Assembly (NCBI RefSeq): GCF_000717025.1
Contig: NZ_JNXG01000014.1
Coordinates: forward strand, 1 to 64,000
Source of the DNA: Streptomyces atroolivaceus
GTDB lineage: Bacteria > Actinomycetota > Actinomycetes > Streptomycetales > Streptomycetaceae
Direction: 5' to 3'
DNA length: 64,000 nt
The notes beneath the pieces were generated by a model that searched no databases, was not told the origin of the DNA, and saw only the letters and a program-made list of their open reading frames with translations. Shown here piece by piece: positions 26,565 to 35,542 of the stretch; the first letter of the stretch is position 1, and every line of letters starts with the position of its first letter. The position numbers and the translations under genes are program-made.

Positions 26565-27611
26565 TCACTGCGGTTCGACGTCTTCGATCCGCCATTCGTC
26601 CTGCCATTCGATCACCGGCGTCTCGCCGTCGAAGCGGATGGGCAACCACACGTAGTCGGCGACCGAGGTGTCGGGCTCCGGCAGCGGCATGGGCGCGACG
26701 CTCCGGCCGGCCTCCTTCGCGGAGTAGTGCTCGTGGAAGGGCCCGTCCCGGTCGGACTCCTCCTCCGACAGTTGCGGAAGCCACCGGTCCGCGAGGGCTA
26801 TGTAGAGGTCCTCTTGCGTCGGGTGCTTGAAGACCGAACTGATCTGGGACCGGTAGGAGGTGCGGGTGTCGGCCTGCGGGTGGGGGTTTCCGATGACGGT
26901 GTAGGGCCCGTGATAGGTGTCCGCCACGGCCACCTCCGAGGGGTTGGGGTAGTACCACGTCGTACCGGAGGTGATCAGGTAGTGCTTGCCTTTCCTCCGG
27001 AAGTACGCGGGTGCCTCGCGTACCAGGGGAGGGTGGGGCTGCGGGAAGTGCGTCGAGTAGTACCCGGTGACGTCTGTGAAGTCGTCGGTGAGGTCGGCGC
27101 AGATCATCTCGCTGTGGACCCGCTCGAAGTAGTAGTAACCCTTGCCGTCGACCGGATCGACGACGAGGTCGAAGTCGCCGGCGAACATCCCCAGCGGGCT
27201 GAACCCCGTACGGACGATCTCGTAGGGCCCCAGCAGGGAGTCGGCGGTGAGGACGGTGCAGAGCTGTTGGTCGCCCTCCCCCATGATCTTGAGCCAGCAG
27301 ACGTACTTCCCGGTGCGCGGGTTGCGGACGATGTGCGGGCGGTCGATCAACTGCGAAGGGTGCAAAGGGGATTCCGGATCGTCGAGATCCGGAGGGATGA
27401 CAAGACCGAGATCCGTCCAGTTGTAGAGATCGGTCGAGGAGTAGCACCGGATCCCCCACGTCCAGACGTTGTCGCCCGGTTTCGAGTGCTCCTTGTTCTC
27501 CCCGTACCAGTAGTAGGTGCCGTTCTCGTGGAGCAAGGAGCCCGCGTGCGCGTGGATGCGGTTGCCGTTGGTGTCCAGCCAGATCTGGCCCGGACGGATG
27601 GAGTCGTACAT
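26565..27611 (-). CDS. GH43 glycoside hydrolase, cytoplasmic (exo-galactanase-like subfamily)
   Basis: A 348-residue single-domain GH43 propeller. The opening IWLDTNGNRIHAHAGSLLHENG and the next YYWYGENKE resemble GH43 subfamily 24/34 enzymes (exo-beta-1,3-galactanase-like) rather than xylosidases. The central motif FAGDFDLVVDPVDGKGY carries an Asp pair. There is no signal peptide. The start could be ATG 27611 (AAGAAAGAG 6-8 bp upstream) or ATG 27647. It is the last gene of the minus-strand operon from 32891 and probably trims galactose from imported rhamnogalacturonan side-chain oligosaccharides. The exact linkage is uncertain. Confidence 0.82.
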   Translation of the reverse strand: MYDSIRPGQIWLDTNGNRIHAHAGSLLHENGTYYWYGENKEHSKPGDNVWTWGIRCYSSTDLYNWTDLGLVIPPDLDDPESPLHPSQLIDRPHIVRNPRTGKYVCWLKIMGEGDQQLCTVLTADSLLGPYEIVRTGFSPLGMFAGDFDLVVDPVDGKGYYYFERVHSEMICADLTDDFTDVTGYYSTHFPQPHPPLVREAPAYFRRKGKHYLITSGTTWYYPNPSEVAVADTYHGPYTVIGNPHPQADTRTSYRSQISSVFKHPTQEDLYIALADRWLPQLSEEESDRDGPFHEHYSAKEAGRSVAPMPLPEPDTSVADYVWLPIRFDGETPVIEWQDEWRIEDVEPQ

Positions 27612-27977
27612 TCCCTGCTCTTTCTTTGCGGCTGTCGTGGACGGCATTCCCGTGGCAGCGGGATTGCTGGAAGTCGGCGCCGTCGCCGGTCAGAGTGCCG
27701 TTGACACTGACGCGGCGGCGGTCGGGGTCGGTCCGAGTCAGGTCCAGTTGTCGGCCGTCGGCCCCTCGGCGGGGCTCACTGGCAGAGGGCCAGGACGATC
27801 TCGCCGTCTTAGGTGAACCCGGCCGGGAACGTGAGGTGGGAAGCCGACGGTGTGCTACCGGGCGGCGAGACGATGAGAACTGCTGTCTTCCGTCCTACGG
27901 GACGGCAGCGGTGAGCCGATCTTGTTGCCGTCGGGGGGCAACGGCATCACGGCAAGGTCCTGAAGACCGAAGCCGCA
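27612..27977. other. Gap inside carbohydrate operon with probable coding relic
   Basis: 366 bp between the oxidoreductase (27978) and the GH43 gene. No open frame of convincing quality is present. The minus strand shows short protein-like pieces (LTFPAGFT, then DGEIVLALCQ after an in-frame stop; and RRVSVNGTLTGD), suggestive of the worn C-terminal part of a beta-sandwich protein. I cannot name the family. Transcription may read through to the GH43 gene. Confidence 0.3.
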
Positions 27978-29084
27978 TCAGACCGCCCATGGCTCGCCTA
28001 GTTCCGCGAACGTCGCCAGTTGCTCGGCGGACGCCCGGACGGCTTGCTCCACGCCCGGGATGTGGGTCCGGGACCCGTCACCTTCGTGTGCGAGCCATCG
28101 TTCGCTGATCAGCCGGGGTTCGGGCGTGGCATTGATGTGCTCGAGGACCCGTGTGAACGCACCGCACGCCGCGATGTCGCTATGGAGTGGGACCCCGTCA
28201 TCCAGGTGCGCGAGGAGGTTCTCCAGCGGGGAGGTGCGACCGTGGTGTTCGCGCTGTCCGTCCAGCAGCAGGAGGTCGCGCGTGTAGTGCAGCTCAGCTC
28301 TGCGCCGGGTGCCGTGGACGACGATGACGGGTTCCGCGGGCGTCCGGGCGGCGAGGGTGACCGCGACGGTGATCACCGTGTCGCGTGCGGTCCTCAGCCT
28401 CAGACATGAGGTGTCGTCGACCTGGATGTCGCGGACCCGCAGGAGTTCCACGTCCAGGTCGGCAATGTCGTCCCATCCGGTGCTGCGGTCCAGGGCCAGA
28501 GCCGTGGCCACGGCGTGGGCGAAGGGGTTGGTCAACGCGCCGTCGGCGACCGGAACGCCGTTGAGCTCCCGTCGGCCTGCCCAGGCCGAACGCTGGTAGT
28601 ACGCGGCATCACGCGACCACGCGCCGTAGCAGCCGATGCCCCGGATCTCTCCGAGTTCCCCGGCGGCCATCAGCTCGGTGAGCCGGGTGCAGGCCCCGGA
28701 GCCGAGGCTCTGGAAGCCGACCTGACAGCTCAGTTCCTCGTGCCGGGAGAGCGTCAGGATCTCCTGCCACTCTGCGGCGCTCGGGGCGGGCGGCTTCTCC
28801 AGCAGCAGGTGGCAGCCCGCGTGCAGTACCTGCCGGCTCAAGGGCAGATGGGTGTGGATGGGAGTCGCGACGACGGCCAGGTCGGGGCTGGTACCGGCGA
28901 GAAGGCGGTCGAGTCGGGTATCGAAGGGCCGGTCACCGAACTGCTTGCCCGCGTCCGGGCCCAGGGGCTGCAGATCGCACAGCCCCACGAGCCGGACGAG
29001 CCCGCGTGCTTCCAGCTGGGCGATCTCACGCAGGTACGTGGCTCCGTATCCCGACGCACCCGCGAGCACGATCCTCCGGGTCAC
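27978..29084 (-). CDS. Gfo/Idh/MocA-family oxidoreductase
   Basis: A 368-residue NAD(P)-dependent sugar dehydrogenase-like protein. The Rossmann motif GASGYG lies at the extreme N-terminus, EKPPAPSAAEW holds the family EKP Lys, and GALTNPFAHAV is in the substrate domain. The GTG start (29084) overlaps the stop of the YesL-like gene in GTGA, showing translational coupling, and has AAGGAAGGAG upstream. It lies in an operon for ABC uptake of pectic sugars, so oxidation or epimerisation of a rhamnogalacturonan-derived sugar is likely. The substrate is unknown. Confidence 0.88.
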   Translation of the reverse strand: MTRRIVLAGASGYGATYLREIAQLEARGLVRLVGLCDLQPLGPDAGKQFGDRPFDTRLDRLLAGTSPDLAVVATPIHTHLPLSRQVLHAGCHLLLEKPPAPSAAEWQEILTLSRHEELSCQVGFQSLGSGACTRLTELMAAGELGEIRGIGCYGAWSRDAAYYQRSAWAGRRELNGVPVADGALTNPFAHAVATALALDRSTGWDDIADLDVELLRVRDIQVDDTSCLRLRTARDTVITVAVTLAARTPAEPVIVVHGTRRRAELHYTRDLLLLDGQREHHGRTSPLENLLAHLDDGVPLHSDIAACGAFTRVLEHINATPEPRLISERWLAHEGDGSRTHIPGVEQAVRASAEQLATFAELGEPWAV

Positions 29085-29677
29085 TTGGGGCTCCTTCCTT
29101 CCACGGCAACCGCGGCAAGGACGAGCAGGCCGGGGAGGATCACCGTGAACGCGGGCACCTCGAAGGCCACGACGCCGAGCACCACGACGGCGCCGACCAG
29201 CATCAGGCTGCCCTTCCAGTCGCGCGCAACGGACTCGGCGGCACCGGACAGGGCGGCGCGCCAGGCCGTGCCCGGCCGCCATCGCGCGGCGCTGCGGAGA
29301 CCGACGAGCACGACGAAGATCAGGGCCAGAGCTGTCAGTACGCCTACCACCCGCCCTCCGGGCACGCCGGCGGCCAGCGCCAGCAGGTCCAGGCCGGCCA
29401 CCGCGACCGCGGCGGTGGGGGCGAGCAGGGCGGTCGGCTGCCGGAGGGACTCGACGAGCAGCGCACCGAAGCGCCGCACGGTGGGAGTCCGCTCCGTCTC
29501 GGTCATCTCACGCAGCAGAGTCGCGCCGGCACCAGCCGCAGCGAGGGAGGTCACCAGAGGCAGTGAGGCGATGCTCACCAGGACACCGATGAAGAGGACC
29601 TCGGCGGGCAGCTCCAGATGGCGCATCAGGCCGGTACGCGGCTCACGGCCGGCGACCCGTGGGGCAGTCGTCTGCAT
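29081..29677 (-). CDS. YesL-like (DUF624) membrane protein
   Basis: A 198-residue protein with four to five hydrophobic helices (around residues 25-50, 75-100, 100-120, 150-190). It begins MQTTAPRVAG at ATG 29677, only 2 bp after the stop of the upstream permease, and ends by overlapping the Gfo/Idh start. The DUF624/YesL family is regularly found with ABC uptake genes for pectin oligosaccharides (as in the Bacillus yes/ytc rhamnogalacturonan regions). Its role, perhaps assisting the transporter, is not established. Position inside the operon supports the assignment. Confidence 0.75.
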   Translation of the reverse strand: MQTTAPRVAGREPRTGLMRHLELPAEVLFIGVLVSIASLPLVTSLAAAGAGATLLREMTETERTPTVRRFGALLVESLRQPTALLAPTAAVAVAGLDLLALAAGVPGGRVVGVLTALALIFVVLVGLRSAARWRPGTAWRAALSGAAESVARDWKGSLMLVGAVVVLGVVAFEVPAFTVILPGLLVLAAVAVEGRSPK

Positions 29678-29679
29678 GG

Positions 29680-30567
29680 TCAGCCCTTCAGACCCGAGGT
29701 GGAGACACCGTCGACGAGGAAACGCTGGAACGCGACGAAGAAGAGTCCGATGGGAACGAGAGCCAGAACCGACATGGCGAACATCGGTCCGAAGGCCGAC
29801 TGGCTGGTCTGGTCGACATAGATCTGGAGGGCCAGAGGCAGAGTGAACTTCGACGGGTCGTTCAGGTAGATCAACTGGCTGAAGAAGTCGTTCCAGGTCC
29901 AGATGAACGTGAAGATCGACGTCGTGATGACGGCCGGTCGCAGCAGCGGAAGGATCACGTACCAGAAGGTGCGGAACGGGCCGCAACCATCGATGGTGGC
30001 GCTCTCGTCCAACTCCTTGGGAAGGCCGCGTACGAACTGCACCATCAGGAAGACGAAGAAGGCTTCCGTGGCGAAGAACTTCGGCAGCACCAGCGGCCAG
30101 AAGGTGTTAACCATGTCGAGCTTCTGGAAGATGATGTACTGCGGGATCAACACGACGTGATGCGGCAGCATGATCGTCGCGATCATGAAGGCGAAGAGCG
30201 GCCCTCGCCCGCGGAACTTCAGCCGGCCGAAGACGTACCCGGCCAGCGCGCAGGACAGGACGTTGCCGATCACGGCGAGGCCGGAGACGAGCAGCGAGTT
30301 GCCGAAGTACTGCCAGACGCTGTAGCCGGCGACGCCGCCGAACACCTGGCTGTAGTTGGAGGTCGTCCCGTGGTCGGGGAGCAACGCGAGGTTGGACAAG
30401 ACCTCGTCGGCCGGCTTGAAGGAGCTGGAGACGAGCCACAGCACGGGGTACATCAGCACCAGGACCAGGGCGGTGACGGCCACGTGCCACAGGACGGTGC
30501 GCACGGTGAGCCCTCGCCGTTCCGTGCCTGTGACGGAGGGGGCAGGGGTCGCTGCCTGGACGCTCAT
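29680..30567 (-). CDS. Carbohydrate ABC transporter permease (MalG-like)
   Basis: A 295-residue inner-membrane permease with six predicted helices. The EAA-loop equivalent DESATIDGCGPFRTFWYVILPLLRP (~190-213) contacts the ATPase. ATG 30567 overlaps the stop of the MalF-like gene in ATGA and has GGGAGG upstream. It pairs with the permease at 30564-31535 and the binding lipoprotein at 31590. No ATPase gene is present here; in Streptomyces a shared MsiK-type ATPase usually energises such importers. Confidence 0.93.
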   Translation of the reverse strand: MSVQAATPAPSVTGTERRGLTVRTVLWHVAVTALVLVLMYPVLWLVSSSFKPADEVLSNLALLPDHGTTSNYSQVFGGVAGYSVWQYFGNSLLVSGLAVIGNVLSCALAGYVFGRLKFRGRGPLFAFMIATIMLPHHVVLIPQYIIFQKLDMVNTFWPLVLPKFFATEAFFVFLMVQFVRGLPKELDESATIDGCGPFRTFWYVILPLLRPAVITTSIFTFIWTWNDFFSQLIYLNDPSKFTLPLALQIYVDQTSQSAFGPMFAMSVLALVPIGLFFVAFQRFLVDGVSTSGLKG

Positions 30568-31535
30568 CGGGTTCCCTCCCCGGCGTAGAAGACCCACTTC
30601 CGCGAGCTGCGGAACAGCAGGACGGTGATGATCGCGATCACGACGAGGAGCACCCAGGCCATGGCGGAGGCGTAGCCCATCTCGAAGTTGTTGAAGCCGC
30701 GCTGGTAGAGGTACAGCGTGTAGAGGAGTGCGGAGTCGCTGGGCCCTCCGCGTCCGCTGCCGATGACGAAGGCCCCGGTGAAGGACTGGAACGCCTGGAT
30801 GATCTCCAGGACGAGGTTGAACAGCAGGACAGGAGTGATCATGGGCAGTGTGACGGAGAAGAAGCGCCGGACAGGACCGGCGCCGTCCAGGGCTGCCGCC
30901 TCGTACAGCTCGTTGGGTACCTGCTTCAGGCCCGCGAGGAAGATCACCATCGGTGCGCCGAACTGCCAGATCGCCAGAGCTATCACGGTGAGCAGTGCGT
31001 AGCGGGGCTGGTCGACCATGCTGCCGATGTGGATGCCGAAGATGCCCAGGAAGTCATCGACCACACCGTTGGATCCGAACAGGGAACGCCAGACGAGGGC
31101 CACACTGACGCTGGCCCCCAGGAGGGACGGCGCGTAGAAGGCGGAGCGGTAGAAGCCTGTTCCGCGTCGCGGCTTGTTGAGGAGCAGCGCGACGCCCAGC
31201 GCCGCGGCGAGCTTGAGTGGGACGGAGACCAGCGCGAACTTCAGGGTGACCCATACGGAGTTCCAGTAGCGGTCGTCCTGGGTGAACATGCGCTCGAAGT
31301 TCTGCAGGCCGACCCACCGGGGGGTGTTGAAGAGGTCGTAGTCGGTGAAGGCCAGGTAGAGCGAGGCGAGCATGGGGCCGACGGTCAGCAGCGAGGCGCC
31401 GATGAGCCAGGGGGACAGGAAGACGTATGCTGCTCCGCTCCGCTGTCGCCGGCGGCGCGGTGGTCGCGCCTGCGCTTCGGGCACGGGGGCCTCCGCTCGC
31501 TCTCCCTTGGAGCGAGCCTGTGCGATGGTTGGCAT
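30564..31535 (-). CDS. Carbohydrate ABC transporter permease (MalF-like)
   Basis: A 323-residue permease with an Arg-rich cytoplasmic N-terminus followed by six helices. The EAA loop reads YEAAALDGAGPVRRFFSV. ATG 31535 has AAAGGA upstream; the longer frame from 31586 is unlikely. Its stop overlaps the next permease start. Expected partner of the binding lipoproteins at 31590 and perhaps 35543 in importing rhamnogalacturonan fragments. Confidence 0.93.
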   Translation of the reverse strand: MPTIAQARSKGERAEAPVPEAQARPPRRRRQRSGAAYVFLSPWLIGASLLTVGPMLASLYLAFTDYDLFNTPRWVGLQNFERMFTQDDRYWNSVWVTLKFALVSVPLKLAAALGVALLLNKPRRGTGFYRSAFYAPSLLGASVSVALVWRSLFGSNGVVDDFLGIFGIHIGSMVDQPRYALLTVIALAIWQFGAPMVIFLAGLKQVPNELYEAAALDGAGPVRRFFSVTLPMITPVLLFNLVLEIIQAFQSFTGAFVIGSGRGGPSDSALLYTLYLYQRGFNNFEMGYASAMAWVLLVVIAIITVLLFRSSRKWVFYAGEGTR

Positions 31536-31589
31536 CGCGTGATCCTTTCTGCGCCTCGCGGTCGCGGCCGACCGCGGGGGACGCATGTC

Positions 31590-32891
31590 TTACTGCCCGA
31601 GGGACTGCTTGGCGTTCTCGACGACCTTGGCCGCGCCCGCGGACGCGCTTGACTTACCGAAGATCACGTCGTCGTAGACCCGCTGGAAGTCCGTCTTGAC
31701 GGCCGAGCTCCCGCTGGGCCACAGCCAGGTGTCGGAGGGGCTGAGCCTGTCCTTCACCTTGCTCTGGAAGTCGCAGGTCTCCTTGTCGGCGCCGGTCGCC
31801 GAGGCGCAGACACTGGCCGCGACCTCGGAGTTGGGCGGAGTGCCACGGGTGGTCCCGAGCACCTTGCCCGCCTCGGAATCGTTCAGGATGAAGTTGAGCA
31901 GCAGCGCGGCGGCCTCCTTGTGGGAAGAGGTCTTGGCGATGCCGTAGTAGACGGGAGGCAGGGCGGCCATGCCGGATTCGGTCTTGCTGTCGCTCGGCAG
32001 CGGCGCGTAGCCCAGCTTCCCCTGGTAGGTGGACACGTAGCTGGTCACGCTGGAGTCGTATGCGATCTCCGATCCGGACTCCTTCGCCACGAGGGCTGAG
32101 TTCTGCGCCGAGCCGTCCATCTTCGTGGTGTCCTCGGCCGCGGTCACGCCCTTCTTCTGCCGCATCGACGCCAGCATGCTCCAGTACTGCTCGAGATCGT
32201 CCTCGGTGAAGCCCAGCTTGCGGTCGCTGGTGTAGAGCTGCTTGCCGTTCTGGTGCAGCCAGCTCTCGAACCAGTCGATCGCCCAGCCGAAGTCGGTGGT
32301 GCCCGCCCTGCCGCTCTCGGCCTGGACCTTGGCCATGTCGGTGGCGAACTGCTTCCAGGTCCAGCCGTCCTCGGGGACGGTGACCCCCGCCTTCTCGTAC
32401 AGGTCCTTGTCGTAGACGAACAGCTGCGTAGTCAGGCCGGCCGGCATCGCGAACTGCTTGCCGTCGGCCTCGCCTCCCGCGAGGAGGCTGTCGGAGATGC
32501 CGTCGGTCTTCAGCGTCTTGCCGACGTAGGGGGTGAGCTCGGCAAGCTGGCGCTTCTGCTGGTACTCCCCGAAGGTCGGACGGTCCAGCTGCAGCAGGTC
32601 GGGCGCGTTGCCACCGGCGATCTGCGTGGTCAGCTTCTGCACGTAGGCGGGGTAGCCGCTGAACTCGGTCTGGACCTTGATATTGGGGTGTTCCTTCTCG
32701 AACCTCTTCACCACCTTCTCGGTGGCTGCGGCCCGGTCCTCGTTGCCCCACCACACGAAGCGGATGGTCTGCTTCGCATCGCTGCCTACTTCGTCCGGCG
32801 ACGACGAACACGCGGTGAGCGTGCCCGCCAGGGTGAAGGCGGCTGCGGCCAGCACGCTCCAGCGGCCCGGACGGGGGATGCGACCTGTCAT
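31590..32891 (-). CDS. ABC sugar-binding lipoprotein
   Basis: A 433-residue extracellular solute-binding protein (family 1). The lipoprotein signal ends in LAGTLTAC, with the lipidated Cys28, so it is anchored outside the membrane. The mature protein begins with the beta-strand FVWWGNEDRA typical for oligosaccharide binders. It leads the minus-strand operon and lies 80 bp downstream of a promoter with two LacI boxes (32972-32999). A close paralogue at 35543-36841 shares most residues and the same promoter. Ligand probably an (unsaturated) rhamnogalacturonan oligosaccharide, by context. Confidence 0.93.
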   Translation of the reverse strand: MTGRIPRPGRWSVLAAAAFTLAGTLTACSSSPDEVGSDAKQTIRFVWWGNEDRAAATEKVVKRFEKEHPNIKVQTEFSGYPAYVQKLTTQIAGGNAPDLLQLDRPTFGEYQQKRQLAELTPYVGKTLKTDGISDSLLAGGEADGKQFAMPAGLTTQLFVYDKDLYEKAGVTVPEDGWTWKQFATDMAKVQAESGRAGTTDFGWAIDWFESWLHQNGKQLYTSDRKLGFTEDDLEQYWSMLASMRQKKGVTAAEDTTKMDGSAQNSALVAKESGSEIAYDSSVTSYVSTYQGKLGYAPLPSDSKTESGMAALPPVYYGIAKTSSHKEAAALLLNFILNDSEAGKVLGTTRGTPPNSEVAASVCASATGADKETCDFQSKVKDRLSPSDTWLWPSGSSAVKTDFQRVYDDVIFGKSSASAGAAKVVENAKQSLGQ

Positions 32892-32971
32892 GGCAGTCCC
32901 TTTTTGTTTCGACGGTGAATCGGTTGAATGAGCGGGAGGCCCCCGTCCGTTCATGGGCGAGTTCTCCGGTC

Positions 32972-33041
32972 CCGTGAACGCTCACGTGAACGCTCACGGT
33001 AGGCTTGCGGAGACGTTACGTCCGTGAGTCGGCAGCGTCAA
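32972..33041 (-). promoter_or_regulatory. Promoter and tandem LacI operator for ABC operon
   Basis: On the minus strand: -35 TTGACG (33036-33041), 17-bp spacer, -10 TAACGT (33013-33018). Downstream lie two boxes, each CGTGAGCGTTCACG as read on the minus strand (32985-32998 and 32973-32986), overlapping by two bases. Sequence around the core is nearly identical to the promoter at 35396-35465 and is similar in design to 45949-46018. The central CG and palindrome fit LacI-family binding. Confidence 0.78.
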
Positions 33042-33116
33042 TAGTTGGCAAGAGTGTGACGAGTTGACCAACCGTGCACCTGCATAATGAACGTCGTCCA
33101 TCAGCGGGGAGAGACA

Positions 33117-34118
33117 GTGGCCAAACAGCGGATCACGATCGAGGACGTCGCCCGAGCGGCAGGAGTCTCACGCCAGACAGTCACGCGGGCCATGAACGAC
33201 ATGGCGGAGATCAGATCCGAGACCCGGCAGCGTGTGCTGGAGGCAGCAGAGGCACTCGGGTACCGCCCGAGCCGGTTCGCCAGCAACCTCGCCTCACGCC
33301 AGAGAAGTCACGCAATCGGACTGGTGATCGCCTCGTTCCGCAATCCGTACTACACGGAACTGGCTGCGGAGGTGCTGGACGTCGCCACCGCGCGCGGCTG
33401 GCAAGTGGTCGTGTGCTCGCGCGAGCAAGGCACCGATCTTGAACTGATCTCCACGCTGGCCGGCCAGGTCGATGCCATCTTCGGCTACTTCGTCACCCCC
33501 GACCAGACCGCCCTCGCCGCCGCTGCCCGGGGGGTCCCCGTGGTGATGTTCGAGCGAACGGCCGCCGTACCCGGCCTGCACTCGGTCGACCTCGATTTCG
33601 AGCAGGGGATCGAGGCACTGCTGACAGAGCTCAGGAACCGAGGCGCTTCCCGCTTCGGCCTCATCGAGTCCGACGCCGCGACGGATCCCAATCCCTATCA
33701 GCCCACACAGCGCCGGCGCGCGTACGAAAAGCTCGCGGGCGCCCATTCCCTCGACTCGATCGTCGTGGCCGAGGAGTCGATGCGCGGCGGCGCCGAAGGT
33801 TTCCAACGGTTGTGGAACGCCTCCCCCGGACTCGACGCGGTGCTCGTGTTCAACGACCTCATGGCCATGGGAGCAGTTCACGGCGCGCACACACTCGGCG
33901 TCTCCATCCCCGCCGACGTGCGCATCGTGGGGATCGACGGGCTCTCACTCGGCAGCGTCACGACCCCCTCGCTGTCCACGCTGTCCATCGATCGACTCGC
34001 CGTCGCGAAGACCGCGGCGGACATTGTCGACACTTTGCTGGAGGCACATGACGCCGGGCCGCACGAGCCAATCGTCCGCACGGTCACTCCACAGCCTCTG
34101 TGGCGAGAATCCGCCTGA
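33117..34118 (+). CDS. LacI-family regulator, probable controller of the rhamnogalacturonan regulon
   Basis: A 333-residue LacI repressor. The HTH ITIEDVARAAGVSRQTVTRAM and hinge ALGYRPSRFASNLAS occupy residues 5-60, then the sugar-binding core. It is divergent from the ABC operon, with the CGTGAACG boxes in the gap, so it is the natural candidate to bind the three such boxes in this region. I prefer GTG 33117 (GGGGAGAG upstream) to ATG 33087, which falls in a TAATGA that may be its own -10. The inducer is probably a rhamnogalacturonan breakdown product. Confidence 0.9.
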   Translation: MAKQRITIEDVARAAGVSRQTVTRAMNDMAEIRSETRQRVLEAAEALGYRPSRFASNLASRQRSHAIGLVIASFRNPYYTELAAEVLDVATARGWQVVVCSREQGTDLELISTLAGQVDAIFGYFVTPDQTALAAAARGVPVVMFERTAAVPGLHSVDLDFEQGIEALLTELRNRGASRFGLIESDAATDPNPYQPTQRRRAYEKLAGAHSLDSIVVAEESMRGGAEGFQRLWNASPGLDAVLVFNDLMAMGAVHGAHTLGVSIPADVRIVGIDGLSLGSVTTPSLSTLSIDRLAVAKTAADIVDTLLEAHDAGPHEPIVRTVTPQPLWRESA

Positions 34119-34466
34119 CGACCTGGTCGCCGACCACCGGGGGCGGGGGGTTACGGTCATCACACCGGCCCGGGGTGCACCGCCAGGTACGCCCTTCCAT
34201 CGCTGACCACCGGCCGTCGAAGCACGAACCGTTGGCGCACCTCCACGGCCAGGCGAACCGGAACGTCGCCGAGCGGCCCCGCACCGGCGGCGACCGGCGG
34301 CGCAACAGATGTCGGAACCGCACCGGCGCTATGAATGCCCGCAATGCCGAGTACGTCCTGGTCTCTGTCGGCGTTGCCGAGGCCGTCGTCTGTTGCCGTC
34401 GGCTCACCGCACGGATCCGTTCTCAGCCGGCCGAAGCCGAGGGCGGCCTATCCGTGGTGCCAGACC

Positions 34467-34745
34467 TCAGCCGGAGTGATGTCCCACGAGGTGCCCGCGA
34501 TTCCCCCAGTACCGAATGCCCAAGCCTCGCTCCAGCGCGCGAGCCTCCATCTCCGCGTCCACCTCCGACGGCACACGGCCTATCAGGCGGATGCCCTGGA
34601 ACGTGACTTGGAACCCGTCAACGAGCACGCAGGTCAAGCCCACGCCTTCGACCGCGGGTCGGCCATCGGCCGACTCGACCCTGCGGAACTCGACCCGCCA
34701 CTGGGCACGCTGAGTGTTCCCGCGCTCGATCTCGCTCTCCTCAGT
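34467..34745 (-). pseudogene. Relic of unknown conserved gene
   Basis: The minus strand reads protein-like sequence without a usable start codon: RVEFRRVESADGRPAVEGVG, then LTCVLVDGFQVTFQGIRLIG and RVPSEVDAEMEARALERGLG, ending at TGA 34467-34469. The composition and codon bias are coding-like, but no ATG/GTG with a ribosome-binding site opens the frame. I do not recognise a family. It is probably the middle of a gene that lost both ends. Confidence 0.35.
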
Positions 34746-34800
34746 TGAAACCCACGTTCCGCCATGGCCATGACGACCTCATGGTGTTAGGCGGTCAAGC

Positions 34801-35320
34801 TCAGCGGTCCGGGAGTCTGGCGAGGCACCACCTCCACTGCTCCCGCTCCGCGTCCACGAGCACCACCCAGTAGTCCCCGTTCGCCGCCTGATGAGCGTCC
34901 GCACGAGGCTCTCGACACAACCTGATCCAGCGCTCCAGGATCAGCGCCTCAGCCCCATTTCCGGCTCGCTCCTTCTCGCCCCCGACTGCGCGGGTTTCTT
35001 CATCCGGGACCAGGACGTCTCAGCCCCCGGAACACCGGTAAGCCGTGGCCGGCCAGCGGAGCGGCGAGCCCGGCATGGCGGAGAAGCTGATCGCCCACGG
35101 CGCACCGACGGACCACCTCCGCGTCAGCCGCACCCTGGCGCCGCCGTCGCCTACGGTGATCACGCGTACTCCCAGTTCACCGGGGGGCGCTGCGGTTGCG
35201 GTAGTCCAGCAGGTCGGCCGCCACCAGCGAGCCATCCTCCCCTCGCGGGCGGTCTCGTCACCCCGACCACCCCCGCTCCGCCCTTCGCGACCGAGCTGAG
35301 CGGCCTCCATCGAAGCGGCG
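34801..35320 (-). pseudogene. Relic of unknown gene(s), frames broken
   Basis: A minus-strand piece reading LILERWIRLCREPRADAHQ and then NGDYWVVLVDAEREQWRWCL ends at TGA 34801-34803. Further upstream, GELGVRVITVGDGGARVRL (around 35150) and PWAISFSAMPGSPLRWPATA (around 35060) are in another frame. These look like parts of one hypothetical Streptomyces protein separated by frameshifts. No function can be given. Together with the relic at 34467 it fills the 1.4 kb between the LacI gene and the second binding protein. Confidence 0.3.
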
Positions 35321-35395
35321 AGAGTGGTCCGAACCGTCCAGCCTGACCGTCGGGGAAGCTCTCGACTTCGCCAACTCGCACCTCTGTCCAAACTA

Positions 35396-35465
35396 TTGAC
35401 GCTGCCGATGCACGGACGTAACGTCTCCGCCAATCTTCCGTGAGCGTTCACGTGAGCGATCACGG
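35396..35465 (+). promoter_or_regulatory. Promoter and tandem LacI operator for orphan binding protein
   Basis: -35 TTGACG (35396-35401), 17-bp spacer, -10 TAACGT (35419-35424). At 35438-35465 are two boxes, CGTGAGCGTTCACG and CGTGAGCGATCACG, overlapping by two bases. The block from just upstream of the -35 to the operator is nearly the same as the minus-strand promoter at 32972-33041, evidence of segmental duplication in inverted orientation. Confidence 0.78.
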
Positions 35466-35542
35466 AACGGGGAGCCATACCCGGTCGCAGCGAGGAACTC
35501 CCCCCATCTCACCTATTCGCCGTCGAATCAAGAGGGACTCCC

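Noticed and set aside
28515..29846. 443-residue plus-strand frame
   Set aside because: Antisense of the oxidoreductase and YesL-like genes; low-complexity Arg/Ser/Thr.
33087..33116. ATG 33087 as the start of the LacI gene
   Set aside because: It sits inside TAATGA, a possible -10, and lacks a ribosome-binding site, while GTG 33117 has GGGGAGAG.
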